The notes beneath the pieces were generated by a model. The model saw only the letters and a program-made list of their open reading frames with translations, was not told the DNA's origin and did no database searches. Of a stretch of DNA of 64,000 nucleotides, positions 1 to 8,208 are shown piece by piece (the first letter of the stretch is position 1; every line of letters begins with the position of its first letter). The stretch is from Clavibacter sp. B3I6 (lineage in GTDB: Bacteria > Actinomycetota > Actinomycetes > Actinomycetales > Microbacteriaceae). The translations under genes and the position numbers were made by a program. The DNA lies in contig NZ_JAUSYL010000001.1 of assembly GCF_030816895.1 (NCBI RefSeq), positions 1,426,001-1,490,000 of the forward strand. The letters run 5' to 3'.

Positions 1-669
1 GCGGGCCCCGCTCGAGTCGGCGGCCACCGCCTGCCAGGCGGGGACGGCCTGGGCGTCGAGCCAGGCCCGGGCGTCCACGGACACCGTGGCGCTGCCGGAG
101 ACGCGGGACTGCAGGGTGATCGCCTGGCCCGGCTGCACGCCCCGGGCGACGACCGCGCCGGGGACGAGGGTGGTCTGCGCGGCGGTGGACCCGTTGACGC
201 GGATGACCGACAGGTACGCGGTGCCGCCGCTGTCGATCCGGACGGTCGACTGGTAGTAGGACGACCCCGACGCGCGCTGCTGGAGACCTGCGGAGACGCC
301 GTTGCCCTTGGCGGGGATGCGCGGCACCGTCACGCGGATGGTGCTCTCGCTGTCCGCGGGCGCCGTCGCGGGCAGGGTGGCAGCCGCGGCGACGCCGGGG
401 CCCTTGAGGTCGATGACCCCGCGCGCGCCGTTGACGCGGAACGCGTCGGGCACGTCGTGCGAGTACGGGGCCGAGCCGGACGCCGCGCCCCATCCGCCGC
501 TCGTGCTGCGGGTGAAGGAGTCGGTGTACACCGGAGCCCCCGCGACCATGTCCTGTCCGGTGGCCGCGCGCGCGGCTTCCGGGACGACCAGTGCGGCGGG
601 GACGGCGAGGCCGATCGCGACGGCGAGCGCGATCAGATGTCGAGGGCGGGCATGCGGGGATGAGGGCAT
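1..669 (-). CDS. Secreted beta-sandwich-type protein, C-terminus outside the window
   Basis: This is the first 223 codons of a gene that runs off the left edge of the window. The N-terminus is a clear signal peptide: basic residues around 7-11, a hydrophobic stretch near residues 13-29 and an Ala-rich cleavage region (AARAA) near 33-36. The mature part starts with a Tyr/Asp/Ser/Phe-rich segment (VYTDSFTR) and continues with Ser/Thr/Val-rich alternating strands, typical of LamG/concanavalin-like modules in large extracellular proteins of Microbacteriaceae. No catalytic motif is visible in this part, so an adhesin, a carbohydrate-binding protein or a glycosidase all remain possible. The ATG at 669 is chosen because the signal peptide follows directly. 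Signal peptide and reading frame are seen; the fold is inferred from composition. Confidence 0.75.
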   Translation of the reverse strand, partial: MPSSPHARPRHLIALAVAIGLAVPAALVVPEAARAATGQDMVAGAPVYTDSFTRSTSGGWGAASGSAPYSHDVPDAFRVNGARGVIDLKGPGVAAAATLPATAPADSESTIRVTVPRIPAKGNGVSAGLQQRASGSSYYQSTVRIDSGGTAYLSVIRVNGSTAAQTTLVPGAVVARGVQPGQAITLQSRVSGSATVSVDARAWLDAQAVPAWQAVAADSSGAR

Positions 670-1039
670 CATTCGGGCGGGTCCTTGCTCGGGTGGGCCC
701 GTCGGCATGCGGGGCTCGGTGCCCCCCGTACGGGGTGGGTTTGATGAAGATAACCCAAAATCGGGCCATGGTGTCCCCCGAACGGAGGACACGTCATGAG
801 TTCGTGGCCCGAGCTCGTCGCCACCCCCCGTTCGAGTGCACGCCTTCCGCCCGGGCGGCGACGCGCCGTAGGATCCACTGAGGTCCACCGCTCCCCGTCG
901 CCCCCACCCAGGGCGGCCGACGTACCCGCGTCGCGTGAGCAGGAGGACCTCCGCCCGGCGTACCCGCACCGGGCTGCACCCGATCCCGCATCCCGGCGTA
1001 CCCGCGCCCGGCCGCGGACTACACGAGACACGACGAGCC
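670..1039. other. Divergent intergenic region, no gene seen
   Basis: About 370 bases separate the secreted protein on the minus strand from the nucleotidyltransferase on the plus strand. A short inverted repeat GGGTT/AACCC with a 10-base loop lies at about 738-757 in a locally AT-richer patch, and could mark the minus-strand promoter. A TAGGAT hexamer near 870 is a weak -10 candidate for the plus-strand gene and would leave a leader of about 160 bases. Reading frames here have no recognisable product. Confidence 0.4.
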
Positions 1040-1537
1040 ATGACCCGAATCGGCTACGCCGCTGGAGCATTCGACCTGTTCCACGTCGGCCACCTCAACA
1101 TCCTCAAGCACGCCAAGAGCCAGTGCGACTTCCTCATCGCGGGGGTCGTCTCCGACGAGATGCTCGAGCGCAACAAGGGCATCACGCCCGTGGTGCCGCT
1201 CGCCGAGCGCCTCGAGATCGTGAGCCACATCAGCTACGTCGACGAGGCCCGCGCGGAGACGCTGCCGGACAAGCTCGACACCTGGCGCGACGTGCGCTTC
1301 GACGTCTTCTTCAAGGGCGACGACTGGCGCGGCACCCCGAAGGGCGAGCGCCTCGAGGCCGAGTTCGCGGCGGTGGGCGTGGAGGTCGTGTACTTCCCGT
1401 ACACGATGCACACCTCGAGCACGCGGCTCCGTCGCGCGCTCGACGTCCTCAGCGGCGTCGGCGCGACCGCGGCGAGCCCGCTCGCCACGCTGCCGCAGCC
1501 GGCGGGCCACGCGACGCAGACGCTGGTCAGCCGCTAG
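1040..1537 (+). CDS. TagD-like cytidylyltransferase (adenylyltransferase/cytidyltransferase family)
   Basis: A 165-residue protein of the nucleotidyltransferase fold used by glycerol-3-phosphate cytidylyltransferase (TagD) and relatives, which transfer a nucleotide from CTP or ATP to a sugar or polyol phosphate. The family signature is at the N-terminus: GAFDLFHVGHLNIL (about residues 8-21) carries the HxGH nucleotide-binding motif. The second motif, SSTRLR, near residue 135 corresponds to the ISTTxI/R segment that closes over the triphosphate. The likely role is activation of a polyol phosphate for a teichoic-acid-like or exopolysaccharide polymer; this is inferred, since no polymerase is adjacent. 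The reading frame opens upstream at 935, but family alignment begins at the ATG at 1040. The last ~25 residues are Ala/Pro/Thr-rich and outside the fold. Confidence 0.82.
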   Translation: MTRIGYAAGAFDLFHVGHLNILKHAKSQCDFLIAGVVSDEMLERNKGITPVVPLAERLEIVSHISYVDEARAETLPDKLDTWRDVRFDVFFKGDDWRGTPKGERLEAEFAAVGVEVVYFPYTMHTSSTRLRRALDVLSGVGATAASPLATLPQPAGHATQTLVSR

Positions 1538-1582
1538 GGCGGCGGCCGGTCGACCCGAGGGCCGGCCGTTCCGCCGTTCCCG

Positions 1583-2557
1583 TCAGTCGATCGGCGCCAG
1601 CCGGTCCGCCGCGCGCTCCGTCGCCTCGAGCAGCGCGTCGAGGATGCCGGGCTCGTCGAACGCGTGCCCGGCGTCCGGCACCATCGTGAAGCGCGCCTCG
1701 GGCAGCGCCCGGTGCAGGTCCCACGCGGTCGCGGGCGGCGTGCACATGTCGTAGCGGCCCTGCACGATCTCCGCCGGGATCCCGCGGAGCAGGTGCGCGT
1801 CGCGGATGAGCTGGCCGTCCTCCATCCACCCGCCGTGCACGAAGAAGTGGTTCTCGATGCGCGCGAACGCGAGCGCGTAGGTCGGCTCGGCGAACCGCGC
1901 CACCAGCTCGGGTCGCGGCAGCAGCGTGATCCCCGACGCCTCCCAGGTGGACCACGCGACCGCGGCCGGCCCGTGCACCGCGGGGTCCGGATCCGCCAGC
2001 AGCGCCGCGTACGCCGCGATGATCCCGCCCCGCGCGACCCCGGGGACGGGCGCGGTGAACGCCTCCCAGCCGTCGGGGTAGACCATGCCGGCCGGGCCCT
2101 CGTAGAACCAGTCGAGCTCGGACGCCCGCAGCGTGAAGATGCCGCGGAGGATGAGGCCGGTCACGCGGCTCGGGTGCGTCTCGGCGTAGGCGAGCGCGAG
2201 GGTCGAGCCCCAGGATCCGCCGAAGACCAGCCACCGCTCGACGCCGAGGTGCTCCCGCAGGCGCTCGAGGTCGGCGACGAGGTGCCAGGTCGTGTTGACC
2301 GACAGGTCCGCCTCGGGCGACGACACGTGCGGCGTGCTCCGCCCACAGCCGCGCTGGTCGACGAGCACGATGCGGTACCGCGCGGGGTCGAACAGGCGAC
2401 GGTGGGTCGGGCTCGTGCCGCCGCCGGGGCCGCCGTGCAGGAAGACGACCGGGATGCCGTCGGGGTTCCCCGACACCTCCCACCAGAGGAGCTGGCCGTC
2501 CCCCACGTCGAGCATGCCGGTGTCGTGCGGGTCGATCTCGGGGAACAGGGTGCGCAT
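1583..2557 (-). CDS. pip: Proline iminopeptidase
   Basis: A 324-residue cytoplasmic alpha/beta hydrolase of peptidase family S33 that removes N-terminal proline from peptides. The oxyanion-region motif HGGPGGG is at residues 41-47 and the nucleophile elbow GGSWGS at 113-118 places the catalytic serine at 115. The acid and base are probably the Asp in GRYDMCTP and the His in DAGHAFDEP near the C-terminus. Length matches bacterial Pip. The start at 2557 is supported by the family N-terminus (LFPEIDPHDTG) and by a TACGCT hexamer six bases upstream, which predicts a leaderless message. The gene is divergent from the DUF1349 gene, with 56 bases between them. A role in using proline-rich plant peptides alongside the nearby hydroxyproline pathway is inference. 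Confidence 0.93.
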   Translation of the reverse strand: MRTLFPEIDPHDTGMLDVGDGQLLWWEVSGNPDGIPVVFLHGGPGGGTSPTHRRLFDPARYRIVLVDQRGCGRSTPHVSSPEADLSVNTTWHLVADLERLREHLGVERWLVFGGSWGSTLALAYAETHPSRVTGLILRGIFTLRASELDWFYEGPAGMVYPDGWEAFTAPVPGVARGGIIAAYAALLADPDPAVHGPAAVAWSTWEASGITLLPRPELVARFAEPTYALAFARIENHFFVHGGWMEDGQLIRDAHLLRGIPAEIVQGRYDMCTPPATAWDLHRALPEARFTMVPDAGHAFDEPGILDALLEATERAADRLAPID

Positions 2558-2563
2558 GGATCG

Positions 2564-2607
2564 AGCGTACGGGGACCTCGCGCCGCGCCCCGCGGTGCCC
2601 GTACGTT
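2564..2607. promoter_or_regulatory. Back-to-back leaderless promoters for pip and the DUF1349 gene
   Basis: TACGCT (2569-2564, minus strand) lies six bases before the pip ATG, and TACGTT (2602-2607, plus strand) lies six bases before the GTG of the DUF1349 gene. Both fit a TAnnnT -10 element whose transcript would begin at or next to the start codon. No good -35 box is visible for either. The symmetry of the arrangement is seen in sequence; the transcription starts are inferred. Confidence 0.5.
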
Positions 2608-2613
2608 CGACCC

Positions 2614-3225
2614 GTGAGCGACTCCCCCGCACCCGACCCCGCCTTCCGCGACATCCCCTGGACCGACGGCACCTGGACGACCGAGCCCGAGGAGGTGCGG
2701 ATCCACGACGGCGGCATGGACGTGACCGCCCGCGAGGGCAGCGACGCCTGGCGCGTCACCTCCTACGGCTTCGTGCACGACACCGAGCACGCGCTGCTCG
2801 CGCCGCTGCCGCCGGGCGCGGCCGTGGAGGTCGCGTTCGCGCTCGAGCTCGCGGAGCAGTTCGACCAGGCGGGCGTGTTCGTCCGGGTCGACGCCCGGAC
2901 GTGGATCAAGGCGGGCGTCGAGCGCAGCGACGGCGAGGACGGCCTCGGCGCGGTCGTCACGCGCGGGGTCTCCGACTGGTCGCTCGCACCCGTGCCGGGC
3001 TGGTCGGGGCGCACCGTGACGATCCGGGCCAGCCGCTCCGGCGACGCCCTCACGGTGCGGGCCCGGGTCGACGCCGAGCCGTGGCGCCTGGTCCGCGTGG
3101 CCCCGCTGGATCCCGACGCGTCCGTCACCGCCGGCCCCTTCTGCTGCGCGCCCACCCGCGCGGGGTACACCGCCCGGTTCGCGTCGTGGCGCACCGGCCC
3201 GGCGGACGCGGCGCTGCACGCCTGA
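2614..3225 (+). CDS. DUF1349 family protein (concanavalin-like fold)
   Basis: A 203-residue soluble protein matching the DUF1349 family, whose members have a concanavalin A-like jelly roll. Family hallmarks are the early WTDGTW segment, the central AVEVAFALELAEQFDQAGVFVR strand region, a VDARTWIKAGVE segment and a late GPFCCAP turn before the last strands. It has no signal peptide or membrane segment, so it probably acts in the cytoplasm. Some relatives are annotated as 'regulation of enolase protein 1', but no biochemical role is established that I could transfer. The start is the GTG at 2614. It carries no Shine-Dalgarno but has TACGTT six bases upstream, so a leaderless mRNA is likely. Confidence 0.82.
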   Translation: MSDSPAPDPAFRDIPWTDGTWTTEPEEVRIHDGGMDVTAREGSDAWRVTSYGFVHDTEHALLAPLPPGAAVEVAFALELAEQFDQAGVFVRVDARTWIKAGVERSDGEDGLGAVVTRGVSDWSLAPVPGWSGRTVTIRASRSGDALTVRARVDAEPWRLVRVAPLDPDASVTAGPFCCAPTRAGYTARFASWRTGPADAALHA

Positions 3226-3261
3226 GCGCGACGTCCCGGATCCGCGTCGCGCCCTGCCGCC

Positions 3262-5478
3262 CTACCGCGCCTTCCTCTCCGCCTTCTCCATCCGCGGCGC
3301 CGTCCCGTCGGCGATCCGGGCGTCCCGGTACGCGCGCGCCTCGTCCTGGCGCTCCCGCTCCTCCCCCGACGCGACGGCCGCCCGCACGTGGGCGGGCGTG
3401 TAGCCGAAGGAGTCGACGAGGTCCTGCGCGTGCGGCCGGAGGCGCGCGACGAGCCGGTCGATGTAGGCCGTCACGGCGCGGGCGCGCGGTGCGCTGATGC
3501 GGCCGTGGATCAGGTACCAGGCGAGGTCCTCCTCGATGAGGCGCAGGCCGAAGAGGTCGCGGGTCCAGGTGAGGATGCGGCGCGTGCCGTCGTCCATCGC
3601 GCGTCCCGACGCCGAGGCCGGGTCGAGCGCCTCCGTGAACGCCTCCCACTGCAGCAGCTGCGCGTGCGCGCGGGCCGCCTCGATGAGCGCGTCCTGGTGC
3701 CGGTTGAACAGGGCCGCCGCCTCGGCGGGCGGCATCGTGCGGGCGCCGCGCAGGGCGGTCGCGATCTCGGCGACCATCGTCTCCACGCGCCCGGTGAGCA
3801 GGGCGCGCTGCGTGTCGGGCTCGCGGAGCTGGCCCACGGAGCGGGCGGTGGATCCGCGGTCGGCGAGCGCCTGCCCGAGCGTCCGAAGGCCCGTGGAGCG
3901 CAGCGTGCGGTCGGCGGCCTGCTCGACGGCGTAGCGCGCGAGGACGCCGAAGCCGGCCTTCGCGAACCGGCGGTTGACGTCGGTGAGGAGCCGCTTGGCG
4001 ACCAGCTGCAGGAGCACGGTGTTGTCGCCCTCGAAGGTCGCGTACACGTCGAGGTCGGCGCGGAGCCCCACGAGCCGGTTCTCCGCGAGGAAGCCCTGGC
4101 CGCCGCACGCCTCGCGCGCCTCCTGGATGGTGTCGAGCGCGTGCCACGTGCTGAGCGGCTTGAGCGCGGCGGCGAGGGTCTCCAGGTCCTGGCGGGCCGC
4201 GTCGGTGTCGGCCGCGCCGGAGAACACCGCGTCGAACTGCCCGAGGAGCTGCTCGTGCGCGAAGGAGGCCGCGTAGGTGGTCGCGATGCGCGGGATCAGG
4301 CGGCGCTGGTGGCGCTGGTAGTCGAGCAGCACCTCCTCGTCCGTCCCGCCGGCGACGAACTGGCGGCGCTGGTTGCCGTAGGTCACGGCGATCTGCAGGG
4401 CGATCTTCGCGGCGGACGTCGCGGCGCCGTCGAGCGAGACGCGGCCCTGCACGAGCGTGCCGAGCATGGTGAAGAAGCGGCGGCCGGGGCTCGCGATGTC
4501 GGAGCTGTAGGTGCCGTCCTCGGCCACGTCGCCGTAGCGGTTGAGGAGGTTCGCGCGCGGCACGCGCACGTGGTCGAAGTGCAGCCGGCCGTTGTCGATG
4601 CCGTTGAGGCCGCCCTTCAGGCCGTCGTCCTCGCCGCCGATGCCGGGCAGGAACGCGCCGTGCTCGTCGCGCAGCGGCACGAAGAAGCAGTGCACGCCGT
4701 GGTTGACGCCCTGCGTGATGAGCTGCGCGAACACGGTCGCGGCCCGCCCGTCGACCGCGGCGTTGCCGAGGTAGTCCTTCCACGCGGCGCGGAACGGGGT
4801 GTGCAGGACGAAGTCGCCCGTCTCCGGGTCGTAGGTCGCGGTGGTGCCGATGCTCGCGACGTCGGAGCCGTGCCCCGTCTCCGTCATGGCGAAGGCGCCG
4901 GGCGTCTCGAGCGTCATGATCCCGGGCAGGAGGTCCCGGTGGTGGCGCTCGGTGCCGAGGTGCATCACCGCGGAGCCGAACAGGCCCCACTGGACGCCGG
5001 CCTTGATCTGGAGCGACGGATCCGCCGCCACGAGCTCCTCGAATCCCGCGATGTTGCCGCCGTGGTCGTCGAGCCCGCCGACGCTCGCGGGGAACGCGCG
5101 GTGCACGCCGCCGTGCTCGACGAGGACGCGGAGCTGCTCGGTGACGCGCGCCCGGTGCTGGTGCATGTCGAGGCCCTCGACGCGGTGCAGCTCGGGGCGG
5201 CTCGTCAGCTCGCGCGCCGAGACGCGGACGTCCGCCCAGCGGCCGAGGAGGATCCGGCCGAGCGCCGCGACGTCGACGCGCGGGCCCGCCCCCGCGTCCG
5301 CGCGTCCGTCGGTGCGGTCGAGGTCGCGGGCGACCTCCGCGTCCACGTCGCTCGCGACGGGCACGTCCGCCTCGCGGAGCGCGCCCTCGTCGCGGGTGCC
5401 GGCGGCCTCCGGGACCGCGGCGGGGCCTCGTCCCCTCGTGCCGCGGGTGGTGCGTCCTCGTGCCGCCGTGTCGACCAT
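3262..5478 (-). CDS. Acyl-CoA oxidase/dehydrogenase
   Basis: A 738-residue FAD enzyme of the acyl-CoA oxidase family, which introduces the first double bond of fatty acid beta-oxidation and in true oxidases passes electrons to oxygen. The acyl-CoA dehydrogenase signature AFAMTETGHGSDV is at residues 195-207. The motif TFEGDNTVLL near 481-490 contains the glutamate (about E483) that aligns with the catalytic base of this family. Length matches ACOX-type proteins (650-750) rather than short-chain dehydrogenases (about 380). The first ~45 residues are Arg/Gly/Ala-rich and may be disordered. The ATG at 5478 has a GGAGG Shine-Dalgarno 4-5 bases upstream. It appears monocistronic. Substrate chain length cannot be read from the sequence. 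Confidence 0.88.
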   Translation of the reverse strand: MVDTAARGRTTRGTRGRGPAAVPEAAGTRDEGALREADVPVASDVDAEVARDLDRTDGRADAGAGPRVDVAALGRILLGRWADVRVSARELTSRPELHRVEGLDMHQHRARVTEQLRVLVEHGGVHRAFPASVGGLDDHGGNIAGFEELVAADPSLQIKAGVQWGLFGSAVMHLGTERHHRDLLPGIMTLETPGAFAMTETGHGSDVASIGTTATYDPETGDFVLHTPFRAAWKDYLGNAAVDGRAATVFAQLITQGVNHGVHCFFVPLRDEHGAFLPGIGGEDDGLKGGLNGIDNGRLHFDHVRVPRANLLNRYGDVAEDGTYSSDIASPGRRFFTMLGTLVQGRVSLDGAATSAAKIALQIAVTYGNQRRQFVAGGTDEEVLLDYQRHQRRLIPRIATTYAASFAHEQLLGQFDAVFSGAADTDAARQDLETLAAALKPLSTWHALDTIQEAREACGGQGFLAENRLVGLRADLDVYATFEGDNTVLLQLVAKRLLTDVNRRFAKAGFGVLARYAVEQAADRTLRSTGLRTLGQALADRGSTARSVGQLREPDTQRALLTGRVETMVAEIATALRGARTMPPAEAAALFNRHQDALIEAARAHAQLLQWEAFTEALDPASASGRAMDDGTRRILTWTRDLFGLRLIEEDLAWYLIHGRISAPRARAVTAYIDRLVARLRPHAQDLVDSFGYTPAHVRAAVASGEERERQDEARAYRDARIADGTAPRMEKAERKAR

Positions 5479-5668
5479 GGATCCTCCGTGCCGTCGCCTG
5501 CGCCGGCGTCCCTGCCGGCACCGGCCACGCTATGCACGGATCCTCCACCCGCCGAATAACACGTCGCGGGCCTTCAACGCGCTCCCGCGGAGGGCCGCCG
5601 GGGGTTGTGGGAACCCTCAGCGCGGGCGGCCGGAACGGGGTGCGGAGGCGCGGCCGGCGGCCGGGCTG

Positions 5669-7174
5669 CTACGCGCGGGCGCCGCGCGCGCTCACCCGCT
5701 GCGGGACGCCCCACGGGTTGGCGGTGCGGAGCGGCTCGGGGAGGAGCGCGTCGGGCACGCCCTGGAACGCGACGCCGCGGAGCAGCCGGTCGAGCGATGC
5801 CGTGCCCACGCTCGTGCCGCGGTCGAGCGTGGTGGCGGGCCAGGGTCCGCCGTGCTGCTGCGCGTCCGTGACGGAGACGCCCGTGGGCCAGGCGTCCACG
5901 AGCACGCGGCCGGCGCGGGCGGCGAGCACGCGGATCAGCTCGGCCGTCGCGGGCTCGCCCGCGTCGCCCTCCTCGGCTCCCAGGTGGACGCTCGCGGTGA
6001 GCTCGCCCGCGAAGGTGCGGGACGCGAGCGCCGCGAGGTCCGTGCCCGCCGGGTACTCGACGAGCAGCGCGAACGGGCCGAACACCTCGTGCCGCAGCGC
6101 CTCGCCCGCGGCCTCGAAGGCGTCGAGGGGGACGGCGGCGATGGTGGGGGTCACGGATCCGTCGTCGCCCGCGGGCGCGCGGCCCTCCGCGACGAGGCGC
6201 ACGCCGTCGACCGCGATCGCGGCGGCCCGGCCGCCCGCGTAGCCCTCCGCGATGCGCGCGTTGAGCATCCCGTGCGGCGCGATGTGCCCGGCCTCCTCCG
6301 CGAGCACGGCGTCGAGCCCGTGCCCCGCCGGGACGAGCACGATGCCGGGGGCCGTGCAGAGCTGCCCGGCCGATCCGGCGGCGCTGGCGACGAGGGCGCG
6401 CGCGATGTCGTCGCCGCGCTCGGCGGCCGCGCGCTCGGTGATCACGACCGGGTTCACGCTGCCGAGCTCGCCGAAGAAGGGGATGGGGTCGGGACGCGCG
6501 GCGGCGACGTCGGCGAGGAAGCGTCCGGCGCGGAGGGACCCGGTGAAGGTGGCGGCGCGGATCCGGGGGTCGCGCAGCATCGCGAGCCCGGCCTCCTCGC
6601 CCTCGACGAGCTGCAGCGCGCCCGCGGGGAGACCGGCCGCGACGAGCGCGGCGGACGCGGCGGCCGCCACCCGGCGCGACAGCTCCGGGTGCCCCGGGTG
6701 CGCCTTGACGACCACGGGGCAGCCGACCGCGAGGGCCGAGGCCGTGTCGCCGCCCGCGACGGAGAACGCGAACGGGAAGTTGGACGCCGCGAAGTTGAGC
6801 ACGGGCCCGACCGGCACGAGGTACCGGCGGAGGTCCGGGCGCGGGGCGGGCGCCGCGTCGGGGTCGGCGTGGTCGATGCGCGCGTCGAGGTAGCGGCCGT
6901 CGCGCACGGCGGCCGCGATGATCCGCAGCTGCACGGTGGTGCGGGTCAGCTCGCCGGCGAGGCGGCCGGGCGCGAGCGCCGTCTCCCGCTCGGCGACGGG
7001 CAGCAGCTCCGGCCGGATCGCCTCGAGCGCGTCGGCGACGGCCTCGAGCCCGCGGGCGCGCGCCTCCGGAGCGAGGGCCGCGAGCGGGGCGGCGGCCTCC
7101 GCGGCGCGCGCGGCGATCTCCTCCACGGTGCGGGCGACGGTCTCATCGGTCGGGTCGGTCTCGTGCGGGGTCAT
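5669..7174 (-). CDS. 2-oxoglutarate semialdehyde (2,5-dioxovalerate) dehydrogenase
   Basis: A 501-residue aldehyde dehydrogenase and the last enzyme of the hydroxyproline pathway: it oxidises 2-oxoglutarate semialdehyde to 2-oxoglutarate with NAD(P)+. The cofactor-binding segment GPVLNFAASNFPFAFSVAGGD is at about 123-143. The general base Glu236 is in FFGELGSVNP and the nucleophile Cys273 in GQLCTAPG; both motif forms are typical of the NADP-preferring ketoglutarate semialdehyde branch rather than betaine or succinate semialdehyde dehydrogenases. It is the last gene of a six-gene minus-strand operon and begins 25 bases after the epimerase stop. Its neighbours provide the complete route to its substrate, which strongly supports the assignment. 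The 190 bases between 5479 and 5668 hold no gene that I can recognise. Confidence 0.88.
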   Translation of the reverse strand: MTPHETDPTDETVARTVEEIAARAAEAAAPLAALAPEARARGLEAVADALEAIRPELLPVAERETALAPGRLAGELTRTTVQLRIIAAAVRDGRYLDARIDHADPDAAPAPRPDLRRYLVPVGPVLNFAASNFPFAFSVAGGDTASALAVGCPVVVKAHPGHPELSRRVAAAASAALVAAGLPAGALQLVEGEEAGLAMLRDPRIRAATFTGSLRAGRFLADVAAARPDPIPFFGELGSVNPVVITERAAAERGDDIARALVASAAGSAGQLCTAPGIVLVPAGHGLDAVLAEEAGHIAPHGMLNARIAEGYAGGRAAAIAVDGVRLVAEGRAPAGDDGSVTPTIAAVPLDAFEAAGEALRHEVFGPFALLVEYPAGTDLAALASRTFAGELTASVHLGAEEGDAGEPATAELIRVLAARAGRVLVDAWPTGVSVTDAQQHGGPWPATTLDRGTSVGTASLDRLLRGVAFQGVPDALLPEPLRTANPWGVPQRVSARGARA

Positions 7175-7199
7175 GTCTCTCCTCAGGATGCGCGCCGGC

Positions 7200-8201
7200 C
7201 TAGAACCGGAAGCCGCTCGGGAACGGGTCGGTGGGGTCGAGCAGGTACTGGCCCATGCCCGTGATCCAGGCGCGGCCCGTGATGGCGGGCACGATGGCGG
7301 GCCGGCCGGCGACGGTCGTCTCCCGGACGATCCTCCCCGAGAACCGGCTGCCGATGAAGGACTCGTTGACGAACTCGTCCCCCACCCTGAGCTCGCCGCG
7401 TGCCCACAGCTCGGCCATGCGGGCGGAGGTGCCCGTGCCGCACGGCGATCGGTCGAACCAGCCGGGGTGGATCGCCATGGCGTGCCGGGACAGCCGGGCG
7501 TCGGATCCGGCGCCCAAGAACTCCACGTGGTGGCAGTGGTCGACGCCCGCGATCTCCGGGTGCGACGGCGGCGCCTGGTCGTTCACGGCCGCCATGATCG
7601 CGAGCCCGGCCGCGAGGATCTCCTGCTGCCGCTCCCGGTCGAACGGCAGCCCCACGTCGTCGAGCTCGACGACCGCGTAGAAGTTGCCGCCGAAGGCGAG
7701 GCTGTACGGCACCGTGCCGTAGCCCGGCACCTCGATCTGCGCGTCGAGCCGCTCCACGTAGGAGGGCACGTTCTCGATCGTGACCGACGCGGCGCGGCCG
7801 TCCTCCACGTCGACCCGCGCGATCACGAGCCCGGCGGGGGTGTCGAGCCGGATGGTCGTGACCGGCTCCTGCACCTCCACGAGCCCGGTCTCCACCAGCA
7901 CGGTCGCGACGCCGATGGTCCCGTGGCCGCACATGGGCAGGCAGCCGGACACCTCGATGTAGAGGACGCCCCAGTCGCAGTCGTCGCGCGTGGGCGGCTG
8001 CAGGATCGCGCCGCTCATCGCGGCGTGCCCGCGCGGCTCCGTCATGAGGAGGAGCCGCAGGTGGTCGAGGTGCTCGATGAGGTGCAGGCGCCGCTCGTTC
8101 ATGGTGGCGCCGGGGATCACGCCGAAGCCGCTCGTGACGACGCGGGTCGGCATGCCCTCGGTGTGCGAGTCGACGGCGTGGAAGACGCGGGAGGACCTCA
8201 T
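7200..8201 (-). CDS. 4-hydroxyproline 2-epimerase
   Basis: A 333-residue proline racemase family enzyme that converts trans-4-hydroxy-L-proline to cis-4-hydroxy-D-proline, the entry step of the pathway. Two catalytic cysteines are present: Cys91 in PMCGHGTIG and Cys254 in RSPCGTGTSA. The Cys/Cys pair separates epimerases and racemases from trans-3-hydroxy-L-proline dehydratases, which carry Thr at the second position. The genomic setting (deaminase, D-hydroxyproline oxidase, semialdehyde dehydrogenase) favours hydroxyproline over proline as substrate. The ATG at 8201 starts directly with the family N-terminus (FHAVDSHTEGMPTR). The gene follows the deaminase after only seven bases. Confidence 0.92.
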   Translation of the reverse strand: MRSSRVFHAVDSHTEGMPTRVVTSGFGVIPGATMNERRLHLIEHLDHLRLLLMTEPRGHAAMSGAILQPPTRDDCDWGVLYIEVSGCLPMCGHGTIGVATVLVETGLVEVQEPVTTIRLDTPAGLVIARVDVEDGRAASVTIENVPSYVERLDAQIEVPGYGTVPYSLAFGGNFYAVVELDDVGLPFDRERQQEILAAGLAIMAAVNDQAPPSHPEIAGVDHCHHVEFLGAGSDARLSRHAMAIHPGWFDRSPCGTGTSARMAELWARGELRVGDEFVNESFIGSRFSGRIVRETTVAGRPAIVPAITGRAWITGMGQYLLDPTDPFPSGFRF

Positions 8202-8208
8202 GCGTCGA

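Noticed and set aside
3388..5559. A 723-codon open frame on the plus strand across the acyl-CoA oxidase gene, and similar ones such as 46274-49780 opposite the RND gene
   Set aside because: These are antisense frames kept open by 73 % GC and third-position bias. They encode Arg/Gly/Ala-rich sequence without any domain, while the opposite strand has clear protein families.
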